Assembly (NCBI GenBank): GCA_949752735.1
Contig: OX457050.1
Span: forward strand, 42,415,784 to 42,479,783
Source: Lumbricus terrestris
Taxonomy: Eukaryota; Annelida; Clitellata; Crassiclitellata; Lumbricidae
Direction of reading: 5' to 3'
DNA: 64,000 nt
The notes under the pieces were generated by a model, which was not told the origin of the DNA, searched no databases, and saw nothing but the letters and a program-made list of their open reading frames with translations. The translations under genes and the position numbers were made by a program. Below, in pieces: positions 20,910-31,689 of this stretch (its first letter is position 1; each line of letters opens with the position of its first letter).

Positions 20910-23900
20910 TTACAAATTACACACCAGAACTACGAACTCACCACTAATCAAACCCACTGATGCGCTTGGCTTGAGTGATCTTTTGACACTGTTCTTTGCG
21001 GTTGTCATGAATGTTTCTGTCGACTGAGGAGTGTTGTTGTTGTATAAATGAAAAGCACATTCATATTCCTTACTCCTGTCGATACTGTTTCTTACTTCGA
21101 CTTCATCTTTGTCAAATGCTTCCCTGTTCTTCACCAAATTCTTCCCTGCTGTATTAGGCACCATATCAACGCCAAGTCTACTTAAGGCATCATGACAACC
21201 TATACATGGTTCTTTACTCACTGCCACTTTTGTCAGCGTCTCCCCTGTCTGCTCGCAATACGCTTGCATTTTCATTTCAGCGTGTTTTTCTGCATGAGCC
21301 TTCGCTCTATCAGACATACTTGATAAGGTTTTATCATTTCTGGGATTAAGCTTCTCTTCAACAACTTTTACATTCAGTTGACTCTTCTTGTAGACGGGAC
21401 TCTTCTTGACTTCTGATAGAATGACTTCCGACAGAGTTTCATTGATTCCATAGTCAACGTACATGCACTTCTTTTGCCGATTTCGCCTCTCCCTATTTGG
21501 GTTCACAAAACCGCTGTCAAATTTCTGTCTATTCTTCACATTCCTAGGTTTTGTCTGTACCGGTTTCATATCGACATTTGGGATCACAACACAGCTGTCC
21601 AGTTCCTGTGCATTCTTCACATTCCCTGGCTTTGTCTGTACCGGTTTCATATCGATATTTGGGATCACAACACAGCTGTCCAATTCCTGTACATTCTTCA
21701 CATTCCATGGTTTTCTCTGTAACTGTTTCTTATCGACATTTGGGTTCACAACACCGCTGCCCAATTCCTGTATATTCTTCACATTCGCTGGCTTTGCCTG
21801 TACCGGCTTCTTATCGACATTTGGGTTCACAACACCGCTGTCCAATTCCTGTACCTTCTTCACATTCCCTGGCTTTGTCTGTACCGTTTTCTTATCGACA
21901 TTTGGGTTCACAACACCGCTGTCTAGTTCCTGTGTATTCTTCACATTCCCTGGTTTTGTCTGTACCGGTTTCTTATCGACATTTGGGTTCACAACACCGC
22001 TGCCCAAATCCTGTACATTCTTCACATTCCCTGGTTTTGTCTGTACTGGTCTCTTAACGACATTTCGGTTCACAACACCGCTGACCAATTCCTGTACATT
22101 CTTCACATTCCCTGGTTTTGTCTGTACCGGTTTCATATCGACATTTGGGATCACAACACAGCTGTCCAATTCCTGCATATTCTTCACATTCACTTGTTTT
22201 GTCTGTACCGATTTCTTATCGACATTTGGGTTCACAACACCGCTGTCCAATTCCTGTACATTCTTCACATTCCCTGGCTTTGTCTGCTCTGGTTTCTTAT
22301 CGATATTTGGGATTACAACACAGCTGTCCAATTCCTGTACATTCTTCACATTCCCTGGCTTTGTCTGCTCTTGTTTCTTATCGACATTTGGGATCACAAC
22401 ACAGCTGTCCAATTCCTGTATATTCTTCACATTCACCTGTTTTCTCTGTACCGGTTTCATATCGACATTTAGGTTCACAACACCGCTGCCCAATTCATGT
22501 GTATTCCTGATATTCGCTGGCTTTGTCTGTACCGGTTTCTTATCGACATTTGGGATCACAACACAGCTGTCCAATTCCTCTACATTCTTCACATTCCCTG
22601 GCTTTGTCTGGTCTTGTTTCTTATCGACATTTGGGATCACAACACAGCTGTCCAATTCCTGTATATTCTTCACATTCACCTGTTTTCTCTGTACCGGTTT
22701 CATATCGACATTTAGGTTCACAACACCGCTGCCCAATTCATGTGTATTCCTGATATTCCCTGGCTTTGTCTGTACCGGTTTCTTATCGACATTTGGGATC
22801 AAAACACAGCTGTCCAATCCCTCTACATTCTTCACATTCGCAGGCTTTGTCTGTTCCGGTTTCTTATCGACATTTGGGTTCACAACACCTCTGTCTAATT
22901 CCTGTGTATTCATCACATTTCCTGGTTTTGTGAGCTCTGATTTCCTATCGACATTTGGGTTCACAAAACCACTGTCCAATTCCTGTACATTCTTCACATT
23001 CGCTGGTTTTGTCTGTTCCGGTCTCTTATCGACATTTGGGTTCACAACACCGCTGCCCAATTCCTGTACATTCTTCACATTCCCTGCCTTTGTCTGTAGC
23101 GGTTTCTTATCGACATTTGGGTTCACAACACCTCTGTCTAATTCCTGTGTATTCATCACATTTCCTGGTTTTGTGAGCTCTGATTTCCTATCGACATTTG
23201 GGATCACAACACCGCTGTCCAATTCCTGTAAATTTTTCACATTCCCTGGCTTTGTCTGTTCCGGTTTCTTATCGACATTTGGGTTCACAACACCGCTGTC
23301 CAATGCCTGTACATTCTTCACATAATCAGACTTTGTCCGCTCTGGTTTGCAATCGACATTTGGAATCACAACACCGCTGTCCAATTCCTGTACATTCTTC
23401 ACATTCGCTGGCTTTGTCTGTACCGGTTTTTTATCGACAATTGGAATCACAGTACAGCTGTCCAATTCCTGTAAATTCTTCACACTCCCTGGTTTTGTGT
23501 GGTCTGGTTTGCTATCGACTATTGGGATGGCAACACCGCTGTCCAATTCCCGTACATTCTTGACAGTTCCTGGCTTTGTCTGTACCGGTTTCTTATCGAC
23601 ATTTGGGTTCACAACACCGATGTCCAATTCCTGCATATTATTCACATTTCCTGGTTTTGTCTGCTCTGGTTTCCAATCGACATTTGGAATCACAATACTG
23701 CTGTCCAATTCCTGTACATTCTTCACCATCGCTGGCTTTGTCTGTACCGGTGTCTTATCGACATTTGGGATCACAACACCGCTGTCCAATTCCTGTATAT
23801 TCTTCACATTCCATGGATTTGTCTGCTCTGGTTTGCTATCGACTTTTGGGATCACAACACCGCTGTCCAATTCCTGTACATTCTTAACATTCCCTGGCTT

Positions 23901-26900
23901 TGTCTGCTCTTGTTTCTTATCGACATTTGGGATCACAACACAGCTGTCCAATTCCTGTATATTCTTCACATTCACTTGTTTTGTCTGTACCGGTTTCTTA
24001 TCGACATTTGGGTTCGCAACACCGCTGTCCAATTCCTGTACATTCTTCACATTCACTTGTTTTGTCTGTACCGGTTTCTTATCGACATTTGGGAACACAA
24101 CACCGCTGTCCAGATCCTGTACATTCTTGATATTCCCTGTCTTTGTCTGCTCTGGTTTCTTATCGACATTTGGGATCACAGCGCAACTGTCCAATTCCTG
24201 TATATTCTTCACATTCACTTGTTTTGTCTGCTCTGGTTTCTTATCGACATTTGATATCACAACACAGCTGTCCAATTTCTGTAAATTCTCCACATTCACT
24301 TGTTTTGTCTGTACCGGTTTCTTTTCGACATTTGGGTTCGCAACACCGCTGTCCAATTCCTGTACATTCTTCACATTCCCAGGCTTTGTCTGTACCGGTT
24401 TCTTATCGACATTTTGGCTCACAACACGGTTGTCCAATTCCTGTACATTCTTCACATAATCAGACTTTGTCTGCGCTGGTTTGCAATCGACATTTGGAAT
24501 CACAACACCGCTGTCCAATTCCTGTACATTCTTCACATTCGCTGGCTTTGTCTGTACCGGTTTTTTATCGACAATTGGAATCACAGTACAGCTGTCCAAT
24601 TCCTGTAAATTCTTCACACTCCCTGGTTTTGTGTGGTCTGGTTTGCTATCGACTATTGGGATGGCAACACCGCTGTCCAATTCCCGTACATTCTTGACAG
24701 TTCCTGGCTTTGTCTGTACCGGTTTCTTATCGACATTTGGGTTCACAACACCGATGTCCAATTCCTGCATATTATTCACATTTCCTGGTTTTGTCTGCTC
24801 TGGTTTCCAATCGACATTTGGAATCACAATACTGCTGTCCAATTCCTGTACATTCTTCACCATCGCTGGCTTTGTCTGTACCGGTGTCTTATCGACATTT
24901 GGGATCACAACACCGCTGTCCAATTCCTGTATATTCTTCACATTCCATGGATTTGTCTGCTCTGGTTTGCTATCGACTTTTGGGATCACAACACCGCTGT
25001 CCAATTCCTGTACATTCTTAACATTCCCTGGCTTTGTCTGCTCTTGTTTCTTATCGACATTTGGGATCACAACACAGCTGTCCAATTCCTGTATATTCTT
25101 CACATTCACTTGTTTTGTCTGTACCGGTTTCTTATCGACATTTGGGTTCGCAACACCGCTGTCCAATTCCTGTACATTCTTCACATTCACTTGTTTTGTC
25201 TGTACCGGTTTCTTATCGACATTTGGGAACACAACACCGCTGTCCAGATCCTGTACATTCTTGATATTCCCTGGCTTTGTCTGCTCTGGTTTCTTATCGA
25301 CATTTGGGATCACAGCGCAACTGTCCAATTCCTGTATATTCTTCACATTCACTTGTTTTGTCTGCTCTGGTTTCTTATCGACATTTGATATCACAACACA
25401 GCTGTCCAATTTCTGTAAATTCTCCACATTCACTTGTTTTGTCTGTACCGGTTTCTTTTCGACATTTGGGTTCGCAACACCGCTGTCCAATTCCTGTACA
25501 TTCTTCACATTCCCAGGCTTTGTCTGTACCGGTTTCTTATCGACATTTTGGCTCACAACACGGTTGTCCAATTCCTGTACATTCTTCACATAATCAGACT
25601 TTGTCTGCGCTGGTTTGCAATCGACATTTGGAATCACAACACCGCTGTCCAATTCCTGTACATTCTTAACATTCCCTGGCTTTGTCTGTTTCGTTTTCTT
25701 ATCGATATTTAGGTTCACAAAAACGCTGTCTAATTCCTGTGTATTCTTCACATTCCCTGGTTTTGTCTGTACCGGTTTCTTATCGACATTTGGGTTCACA
25801 ACACCGCTGTCCAATTCCTTTACATTCTTAACATTCCCTGGCTTTGTCTGCTCTGGTTTCTTATCGACATTTGAGATCACAACACAGCTGTCCAATTCCT
25901 GTATAGTCTTCACATTCCCTGGCATTGTCTGCTCTGGTTTCCTATCGACATTTGGGATCACAACACCGCTGTCCAATACTTGTACATTCTTCACATTCCC
26001 AGGCTTTGTCTGTATCGTTTTCTTATCAACATTTGGGTTCACAAAACCGCTGTCTAATTCCTGTGTATTCTTCACATTCTCTGGTTTTGTCTGTACCGGT
26101 TTCTTATCGACATTTGGGTTCACAAGACCGCTGTCCAATTCCTGTACATTCTTAACATTCCATGGCTTTGTCTGCTCTGGTTTCTTATCGACATTTGGGA
26201 TCACAACACAGCTGTCCATTTCCTCTACATCCGTCACATTTTCTGGTTTTGTCTGTATCTTTTTCTTATCGACATTTGGAATAGCAACACCGCTGTCCAA
26301 TTCCTGTGCATTCTTCACATTCCCTGGCTTTATCTGTACCGTTTTCTGATCGACATTTGGGTTCACAAAACCGCTGTCTAATTCCTGTGTATTCTTCACA
26401 TTCTCTGGTTTTGTCTGTACCGGTTTCTTATCGACATTTGGGTTCACAAGACCGCTGTCCAATTCCTGTACATTCTTAACATTCCCTGGCTTTGTCTGCT
26501 CTGGTTTCTTATCGACATTTGGGATCACAACACAGCTGCCCATTTCCTGTACATCCGTCACATTTTCTGGTTTTGTCTGTATCTTTTTCTTATCGACATT
26601 TGGAATAGCAACACCGCTGTCCAATTCCTGTACATTCTTCACATTCCCTGGCTTTATCTGTACCGTTTTCTGATCGACATTTGGGTTCACAAAACCGCTG
26701 TCCAATTCCTGTACATTCTTAACATTCCATGGCTTTGTCTGCTCTGGTTTCTCATCGACATTTGGGATCACAACGCAGCTGTCCAATTCCTGTATATTCT
26801 TCACATTCACTTGTTTTGTCTGTACCGGTTTCTTATCGACATTTGGGTTCGCAACACAGCTGTCCAATTCTTGTACATTCTTAACATTCCCTGGCTTTGT

Positions 26901-28343
26901 CTGCTCTGGTTTCTTATCGACATTTGGGATCACAACACAATTGTCCAATTCCTGTATATTCTTCACATTCACTTGTTTTGTCTGTACCGGTTTCTTATCG
27001 ACATTTGGGTTCACAACACCGCTGTCCAATTCCTGTACATTCTTCACATTCGCTGGCCTTGTCTGTACCGGTTTCTTATCGACATTTGGGATCACAACAC
27101 CGCTGTCCAATTCCTGTACATTCTTGACATTCCCTTGCTTTGTGTGCACCGGCTTCTTATCAACATTTGGGATCACAACACAGCTGTCCAATTCCTGCAT
27201 ATTCTTCACATTCACCTGTTTTGTCTGTACCGATTTCACATCGAAATTTGGGTTCACAACACCGCTGCCCAATTCCTGTACATTCTTCACATTCCCTGGC
27301 TTTGTCTGCTCTGGTTTCTTATCGACATTTGTGTTCACAACACCGCTGACCAATTCCTGTACCTTGTTCACATCCCCTGGCTTTGTCTGTACCTGTTTCT
27401 TATCGACAATTGGGCTCACAAAACCGCTGTCTAATTCCTGTGTATTCTTCACATTTCCTGGTTTTGTCTGTACCGGTTTCTTTTCGACATTTGGGTTCAG
27501 AAAACCGCTGTCCAATACTTGTACATTCTTCACATTTTCTGGTTTTGTCTCTACCTTTTTCTTATCAACATTTGGGTTCACAAAACCGCTGTCCAATTCC
27601 TGTATATTCTTCACACTCCCTGTTTTTATCTGCTCTGGTTTCCTATCGACATTTGGGATCACAACACCGCTGTCCAGTACTTGTACATTCTTCACATTTT
27701 CTGGTTTTGTCTGTACCTTTTTCTTATCGACATTTGGGTTCACAAAACCGCCGTCCAATTCGTGTATATTCTTCACATTCCCTGGTTTTGTCTGCTGTGG
27801 TGTCCTATCGACAACTGCAATCACAACACCGCTGCCCAATTCCTGTTTTTTCTTCACATTCCCCGTTTTTGTCTGTTCCGTTTTCTTATCGATGTCTGGT
27901 CTCAAATCAGGTCTGTCTAGTGCCGGTCTTTCTTTAGGCCTAACGCGTGTCTGTTTTTTCTTATCCGGTTTTTTGTCGACATTTGGATTCACAATAGTGC
28001 TGTCCAATTCTCGTCTTTCCTTCACATTTCCAGTTATTAAAATATTATGGCCTTTGCTCAGACCAACTGCGATTGTATCTGCGGTTACGTCCTCATGAAA
28101 CAGTGAAGAGTTATTCACCTGAACCACTTTGTGAAAGATTTCGTCCGTTAAGTCTTTCAACCCTTCTGCCGATGGGTTGTCGTTGTAATAAGTTTTTCTT
28201 CTCATATCATGTTCCCACTGTTTGACTTCGTTTTGGTTTCCTATTTTTTTAATCTTTTGTTGCCTTCGATTTACTTTATTGTCACCATCGCTATCCTCGC
28301 TGTCAGTAATCGCGTCGCAGTATAATCTAAGCCGCTGTGACAT
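20910..28343 (-). CDS. Giant 27-residue-repeat protein with deaminase-like C-terminus
   Basis: A 2,477-codon intronless minus-strand ORF, ATG at 28343 and stop at 20910-20912. Residues 1-104: acidic start (DSEDSDGDNK) and a probably folded segment I do not recognise. Residues ~105-2280: about 80 tandem units of 27 residues, consensus NVKNVQELDSGVVNPNVDKK plus PVQTKPG, coded by 81-bp units; highly charged and probably extended. Residues ~2293-2477: a distinct domain with HAEKHAEMK (His2354, Glu2356) and, ~26 residues later, KEPCIGC (Cys2380, Cys2383). HAE...PCxxC is the zinc site and catalytic Glu of the cytidine-deaminase fold, and the motif context resembles deaminases of bacterial polymorphic toxins and their eukaryotic relatives. 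No signal peptide or membrane segment. Substrate unknown; activity unproven. Long antisense ORFs are by-products of the repeat. Confidence 0.75.
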   Translation of the reverse strand: MSQRLRLYCDAITDSEDSDGDNKVNRRQQKIKKIGNQNEVKQWEHDMRRKTYYNDNPSAEGLKDLTDEIFHKVVQVNNSSLFHEDVTADTIAVGLSKGHNILITGNVKERRELDSTIVNPNVDKKPDKKKQTRVRPKERPALDRPDLRPDIDKKTEQTKTGNVKKKQELGSGVVIAVVDRTPQQTKPGNVKNIHELDGGFVNPNVDKKKVQTKPENVKNVQVLDSGVVIPNVDRKPEQIKTGSVKNIQELDSGFVNPNVDKKKVETKPENVKNVQVLDSGFLNPNVEKKPVQTKPGNVKNTQELDSGFVSPIVDKKQVQTKPGDVNKVQELVSGVVNTNVDKKPEQTKPGNVKNVQELGSGVVNPNFDVKSVQTKQVNVKNMQELDSCVVIPNVDKKPVHTKQGNVKNVQELDSGVVIPNVDKKPVQTRPANVKNVQELDSGVVNPNVDKKPVQTKQVNVKNIQELDNCVVIPNVDKKPEQTKPGNVKNVQELDSCVANPNVDKKPVQTKQVNVKNIQELDSCVVIPNVDEKPEQTKPWNVKNVQELDSGFVNPNVDQKTVQIKPGNVKNVQELDSGVAIPNVDKKKIQTKPENVTDVQEMGSCVVIPNVDKKPEQTKPGNVKNVQELDSGLVNPNVDKKPVQTKPENVKNTQELDSGFVNPNVDQKTVQIKPGNVKNAQELDSGVAIPNVDKKKIQTKPENVTDVEEMDSCVVIPNVDKKPEQTKPWNVKNVQELDSGLVNPNVDKKPVQTKPENVKNTQELDSGFVNPNVDKKTIQTKPGNVKNVQVLDSGVVIPNVDRKPEQTMPGNVKTIQELDSCVVISNVDKKPEQTKPGNVKNVKELDSGVVNPNVDKKPVQTKPGNVKNTQELDSVFVNLNIDKKTKQTKPGNVKNVQELDSGVVIPNVDCKPAQTKSDYVKNVQELDNRVVSQNVDKKPVQTKPGNVKNVQELDSGVANPNVEKKPVQTKQVNVENLQKLDSCVVISNVDKKPEQTKQVNVKNIQELDSCAVIPNVDKKPEQTKPGNIKNVQDLDSGVVFPNVDKKPVQTKQVNVKNVQELDSGVANPNVDKKPVQTKQVNVKNIQELDSCVVIPNVDKKQEQTKPGNVKNVQELDSGVVIPKVDSKPEQTNPWNVKNIQELDSGVVIPNVDKTPVQTKPAMVKNVQELDSSIVIPNVDWKPEQTKPGNVNNMQELDIGVVNPNVDKKPVQTKPGTVKNVRELDSGVAIPIVDSKPDHTKPGSVKNLQELDSCTVIPIVDKKPVQTKPANVKNVQELDSGVVIPNVDCKPAQTKSDYVKNVQELDNRVVSQNVDKKPVQTKPGNVKNVQELDSGVANPNVEKKPVQTKQVNVENLQKLDSCVVISNVDKKPEQTKQVNVKNIQELDSCAVIPNVDKKPEQTKTGNIKNVQDLDSGVVFPNVDKKPVQTKQVNVKNVQELDSGVANPNVDKKPVQTKQVNVKNIQELDSCVVIPNVDKKQEQTKPGNVKNVQELDSGVVIPKVDSKPEQTNPWNVKNIQELDSGVVIPNVDKTPVQTKPAMVKNVQELDSSIVIPNVDWKPEQTKPGNVNNMQELDIGVVNPNVDKKPVQTKPGTVKNVRELDSGVAIPIVDSKPDHTKPGSVKNLQELDSCTVIPIVDKKPVQTKPANVKNVQELDSGVVIPNVDCKPERTKSDYVKNVQALDSGVVNPNVDKKPEQTKPGNVKNLQELDSGVVIPNVDRKSELTKPGNVMNTQELDRGVVNPNVDKKPLQTKAGNVKNVQELGSGVVNPNVDKRPEQTKPANVKNVQELDSGFVNPNVDRKSELTKPGNVMNTQELDRGVVNPNVDKKPEQTKPANVKNVEGLDSCVLIPNVDKKPVQTKPGNIRNTHELGSGVVNLNVDMKPVQRKQVNVKNIQELDSCVVIPNVDKKQDQTKPGNVKNVEELDSCVVIPNVDKKPVQTKPANIRNTHELGSGVVNLNVDMKPVQRKQVNVKNIQELDSCVVIPNVDKKQEQTKPGNVKNVQELDSCVVIPNIDKKPEQTKPGNVKNVQELDSGVVNPNVDKKSVQTKQVNVKNMQELDSCVVIPNVDMKPVQTKPGNVKNVQELVSGVVNRNVVKRPVQTKPGNVKNVQDLGSGVVNPNVDKKPVQTKPGNVKNTQELDSGVVNPNVDKKTVQTKPGNVKKVQELDSGVVNPNVDKKPVQAKPANVKNIQELGSGVVNPNVDKKQLQRKPWNVKNVQELDSCVVIPNIDMKPVQTKPGNVKNAQELDSCVVIPNVDMKPVQTKPRNVKNRQKFDSGFVNPNRERRNRQKKCMYVDYGINETLSEVILSEVKKSPVYKKSQLNVKVVEEKLNPRNDKTLSSMSDRAKAHAEKHAEMKMQAYCEQTGETLTKVAVSKEPCIGCHDALSRLGVDMVPNTAGKNLVKNREAFDKDEVEVRNSIDRSKEYECAFHLYNNNTPQSTETFMTTAKNSVKRSLKPSASVGLISGEFVVLVCNL
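23350..25617. repeat. Tandem 1,134-bp duplication inside the giant gene
   Basis: 23350-24483 and 24484-25617 are two copies of a 14-unit block (14 x 81 bp). Translations of both copies differ at only one position (one base, near 24133 versus 25267). The duplication is in frame, adds 378 residues and must be recent or homogenised. Confidence 0.92.
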
Positions 28344-28712
28344 CTTTCGCTATCAGTTCTTTGCCTTCGACTTTATATGTATCTGTAAATTTAAATGCAG
28401 CGATTCTTTCACACAGCCAATAATGGCAATTTCACTCTTAAATCTCCATCTAGCGTCTATTGTAGGCGGCCTACTTTCGTGTAAGGGTTTTTAACTTAGA
28501 ACCCAGGGCTGGTATGCACATGAGCAGGCATAAGGCTATCTAGGTTTAGTGCCTACATGTATATACGACTTAGCAATTCCCTAGCCTACATAGCCATTGG
28601 AATTTATCCGTATGCACGAAACAAAATAGCAATGAGAAGAACTAATCTACACATTCCTTGCACCCGACGATGCATGACGCTTGCTCTTCCCCCAACTCAA
28701 TCGTTTTAGCTG

Positions 28713-28725
28713 AGCGCGCATGCGT
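28713..28725. promoter_or_regulatory. Possible NRF1-type promoter site
   Basis: GAGCGCGCATGCGTG matches the palindromic NRF1 motif (GCGCATGCGC) at all but the last position or so. It lies ~370 bp upstream of the giant gene's ATG. Position and motif suggest a promoter; no other core element was recognised. Confidence 0.35.
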
Positions 28726-28869
28726 GAAATATATTAATATGCGGTCGTTGCCAGCGTGGGGTAAGCAGATTTAGACCTACAGACGGGCCACAGCAGAATA
28801 TCGACGGCTGCCTATTGTTCACACAGTCCAGCCAGAGTCGGCCGTCTATTGTTCACAATGGGAGTAGCC

Positions 28870-30968
28870 GGTGTGGCATGAAATACTGTCCGGAAAGCCT
28901 TGTCATTGGTTCACGTGACCGATGACATCAGATAGCAACTGTCAAGCTACAGTATTAATAGCACCATGAGATCTTGTCCGGAGAAGACACAAAATAGACA
29001 AGATAATTATTCAGCCTACCAAGACCAATCATACGAGGCACAGCCTAGCTGGCCTATAACTATAATATTATTAAAACTAAGGCCTACGTCTCGAAATCTT
29101 GTATCATCAAAAATGATGGGTTCTAAGTAAAATTAGCTTTTCCTAAAATTGGGAGAAATAGATTCTACTTTAACGGCTAATTGAAAGTCATTGTGTATGA
29201 AGTTAGAAAATGAGTAGGCTATAATCACACTTCAGACAGCCTAGGCTAACAGGGCCTATCTCTGGATCTGTTGTACGTGGAGTCCTATCAACAGGGCGAA
29301 TTTAAAAAGGGTGCAATCGAAAGGGCGCAATCAAATGGACGAAAATCAAGACAGCGCATTGTTTTTAGATCGCACAATCAATAGGGCGAAAAAAAAATAT
29401 TGTAAGAGTGTTCAAAAGGGCGCAATCAATGGGGCGCAAACGAATACAATGAAAAGGCAGTCAAAGGAAGACCGAAGGGAACCGAAAAGGGTAAATAAAG
29501 AGTGTGCTAATAAGGCGACGAGCAATCGAAGGCCACTGGATTGAAACGAAAATGATTAAAAGAAGAATTTAACAGGTCAGTAACAAAAGAACGATTATGA
29601 AATGAAGGCTAGATGAAGGTTCTCTTGCATGTGAAATGGAAGCTGGATTGACGAAAATAATGTTTAAGAAATGGAAGCTGGATGAAGGTTCCTTTATTGA
29701 TGAAATAGGAGTAGCATTGATGAAAATAATGCTTAAGAAATAGAAGCTGGATTGACGAAAATAATGCTTAAGAAACGGAAGCTGGATGAAGGCTCTTTTA
29801 TTGATGAAAAATAGGAGTGGGATTGATGAAAATAATGTTTAAGAAATAGAAGCTGGATTGACGAAAATAATGTTTCAGAAATGGAAGGTGGATGAAGGAG
29901 GCTCTTTTATTGATGAAAATATGAGTTGGATTGATGAAAATAAGGCTTAAGAAATAGAAGCTGGATGAAGGTTCTTTTATTGATGAAAAATGAACGGTTC
30001 ACTATCAACATAATTATAATGTTTAAGAAAAAAAACAATAATGTTAAAGAAATAGAAGCTGGATTGACGAAAATGATGTTTAAGAAATGGAAGATGGATG
30101 AAGGCTATTTCAATGGTGGATACATGCGCCCTTTTGATTGCGGTCTTTTAAGCATGCGCCCTTTTGATTTCGCTCTTTCGATCGTGCGCTCTAAAAATAT
30201 GCGCTCTATTCATTTTCGCACTTTTGATTGCGCCCTTTTGATTTAGCCCTTTTGAAATTCGCCGTGTATAGTGAACCGTTGTACGTACAATGTAGTAGTC
30301 CTAGCCTATGAGCATTATAGGTAGCCATGCAGTGCAGGATTTCAAGCTAATCAAGCATATGCCAAATATCACTAGACTTACCTGATATTTGGAATACATA
30401 TTTCAAGTATCAGCACCTCAGTTGATCAACAGCGTGCAAACTATACATACACACATAGAAGTTTACAGCTATAACAACTAGGTGCCACAAACAGAACTGA
30501 GAACTAAAGGATAAATGGACAGTCTAATTTTTAAAAGTTTTAGAACCCCTTTCTATGCTCTGAAAGCGATCTTACTCATTTACACAGGCCTCGACTCGTG
30601 GCCACGTTCCGCGATGGGAATTTCCTTCTAAATATAGAACTAGCGTCATCGTGGTCGCAAGTCGAAACAACAAGCTTCGCACATTAAAACAATATTTCAA
30701 CTGTTTACATCTTGATTTCTCGTCCCATATATAAAATTATACTATTGCTTTTATGCTAGTAAGATACTTTTACGTGGATAATTTATATAATAATAGTGGG
30801 AAATACTGTTTCGACAAAGAATGTAAGCAGAGTCGTGTCTATTTCATGCCGGACAAGATTTCATGCCGGACAAGATCTCATACGTATGCCGTATGAAATA
30901 CTGTCTTGACAACGGAAGTGGGCGGAGTCGGACACAATTTCATGCCGGACAAGATTTCATGTCACACC
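28870..30968. mobile_element. Foldback family J
   Basis: Starts GGTGTGGCATGAAATACTGT and ends in the inverse of GGTGTGACATGAAATCTTGT. The right arm repeats TTTCATGCCGGACAAGAT several times. Element C1 is nested inside. GGTGTG...CACACC ends resemble families A, G and H. No convincing TSD. Confidence 0.65.
29279..30277. mobile_element. Foldback C1 with perfect 9-bp TSD
   Basis: TSD GTTGTACGT at 29270-29278 and 30278-30286. 999 bp. The left arm is tandem AGGGCGCAATCAAA-like units, the right arm the inverse TTTGATTGCGCCCTT units. Core minisatellite at 29595-30105 (GGAAGCTGGATGAAGG / AGAAGCTGGATTGACG). The right terminus, read inward, begins GGTTCACTAT, like the D1 terminus GGTTCACTGTC. Confidence 0.9.
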
Positions 30969-31264
30969 GGCTTAAACCTGCCTCGGAATTGGAATAACGT
31001 TATACCTATCGTAACTCGCTAATCTAAAGCCGTGCATACGGAAATAACCCAGTTTTCCCGAATAGGTCAGATTTAAGCCATATATAAGAGTTATGCCCTC
31101 ATGTGCATATGGGCCCTGCTGCCTTAGGCTACTTTTTACTGCAGCTAGAGAAGGAAGACTGGAAGAAAGTTTTTGCATCGCGACGAACATAATATCCACT
31201 ACACCACCGCGCCCAGCATTATGTGATGGATTATTTCCATTCTTTAACATGATATTTCGACCAT
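30287..31264. other. No gene seen; contains right arm of element J
   Basis: No convincing coding sequence. 30838-30968 is the family J right arm. Confidence 0.4.
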
Positions 31265-31490
31265 CGTGGGGCGTCAGAGTGTAGTGGCTATGTCCGCTTC
31301 CTTGTAGCCGGTAGGTCGCAGGTTCGAATCCACCTCAAGCCGCCTCGTAAGGACCATGAGAAAGTCCTTCACTCGCAATGGCTCATTTGCTTCGGCTTGA
31401 AACTCCGATTTAGTGTCCGCGTTGTAGTCGGGAGCGCTTCTAATTAGTGTTTTGAAGAAGCGCTATATCAAGTGTACAATGTGCACATAC
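31265..31490 (+). mobile_element. tRNA-derived SINE, copy 1
   Basis: tRNA-like head with an A-box-like GAGTGTAGTGGCTATG and B box GGTTCGAATCC (31321-31331), a body with AAGTCCTTCACTCGCAATGG, and a tail GAAGCGCTATATCAAGTGTAC that echoes the LINE 3' ends here. Same family as 50562-50765. Not a tRNA gene: no closing acceptor stem. Confidence 0.85.
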
Positions 31491-31689
31491 ATAGTCCTAT
31501 GCACAGGCCTACTGTAGCGTTTTAGGAAAACGCTACTGTTTTCCTGCTTACTTACCTACGTGCCACATCTTATCCTATAGCTAGATCATGGTGGTTAATT
31601 TTAGCACGTACAGGTTGCAACGCGCTATAAATAGCAAATTATACTATGCAAATGCATTTAGGTCGCGTGATAGACTGATAGGCACGTGT

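Noticed and set aside
21463..27937. Long plus-strand ORFs (up to 620 codons) across the giant gene
   Set aside because: They are antisense shadows of the 81-bp repeat; the minus frame alone spans the whole locus and has distinct non-repeat ends with domain motifs.
20910..28343. CRISPR-like array reading of the regular repeats
   Set aside because: Units are 81 bp, coding, diverged throughout and have no repeat/spacer alternation; the context is eukaryotic.
28861..30977. TSD for family J
   Set aside because: Flanking 9-mers GGAGTAGCC and GGCTTAAAC match too poorly.
31265..31340. tRNA gene
   Set aside because: Only A and B boxes are present; the cloverleaf does not close and the sequence continues into a SINE body shared with 50562.
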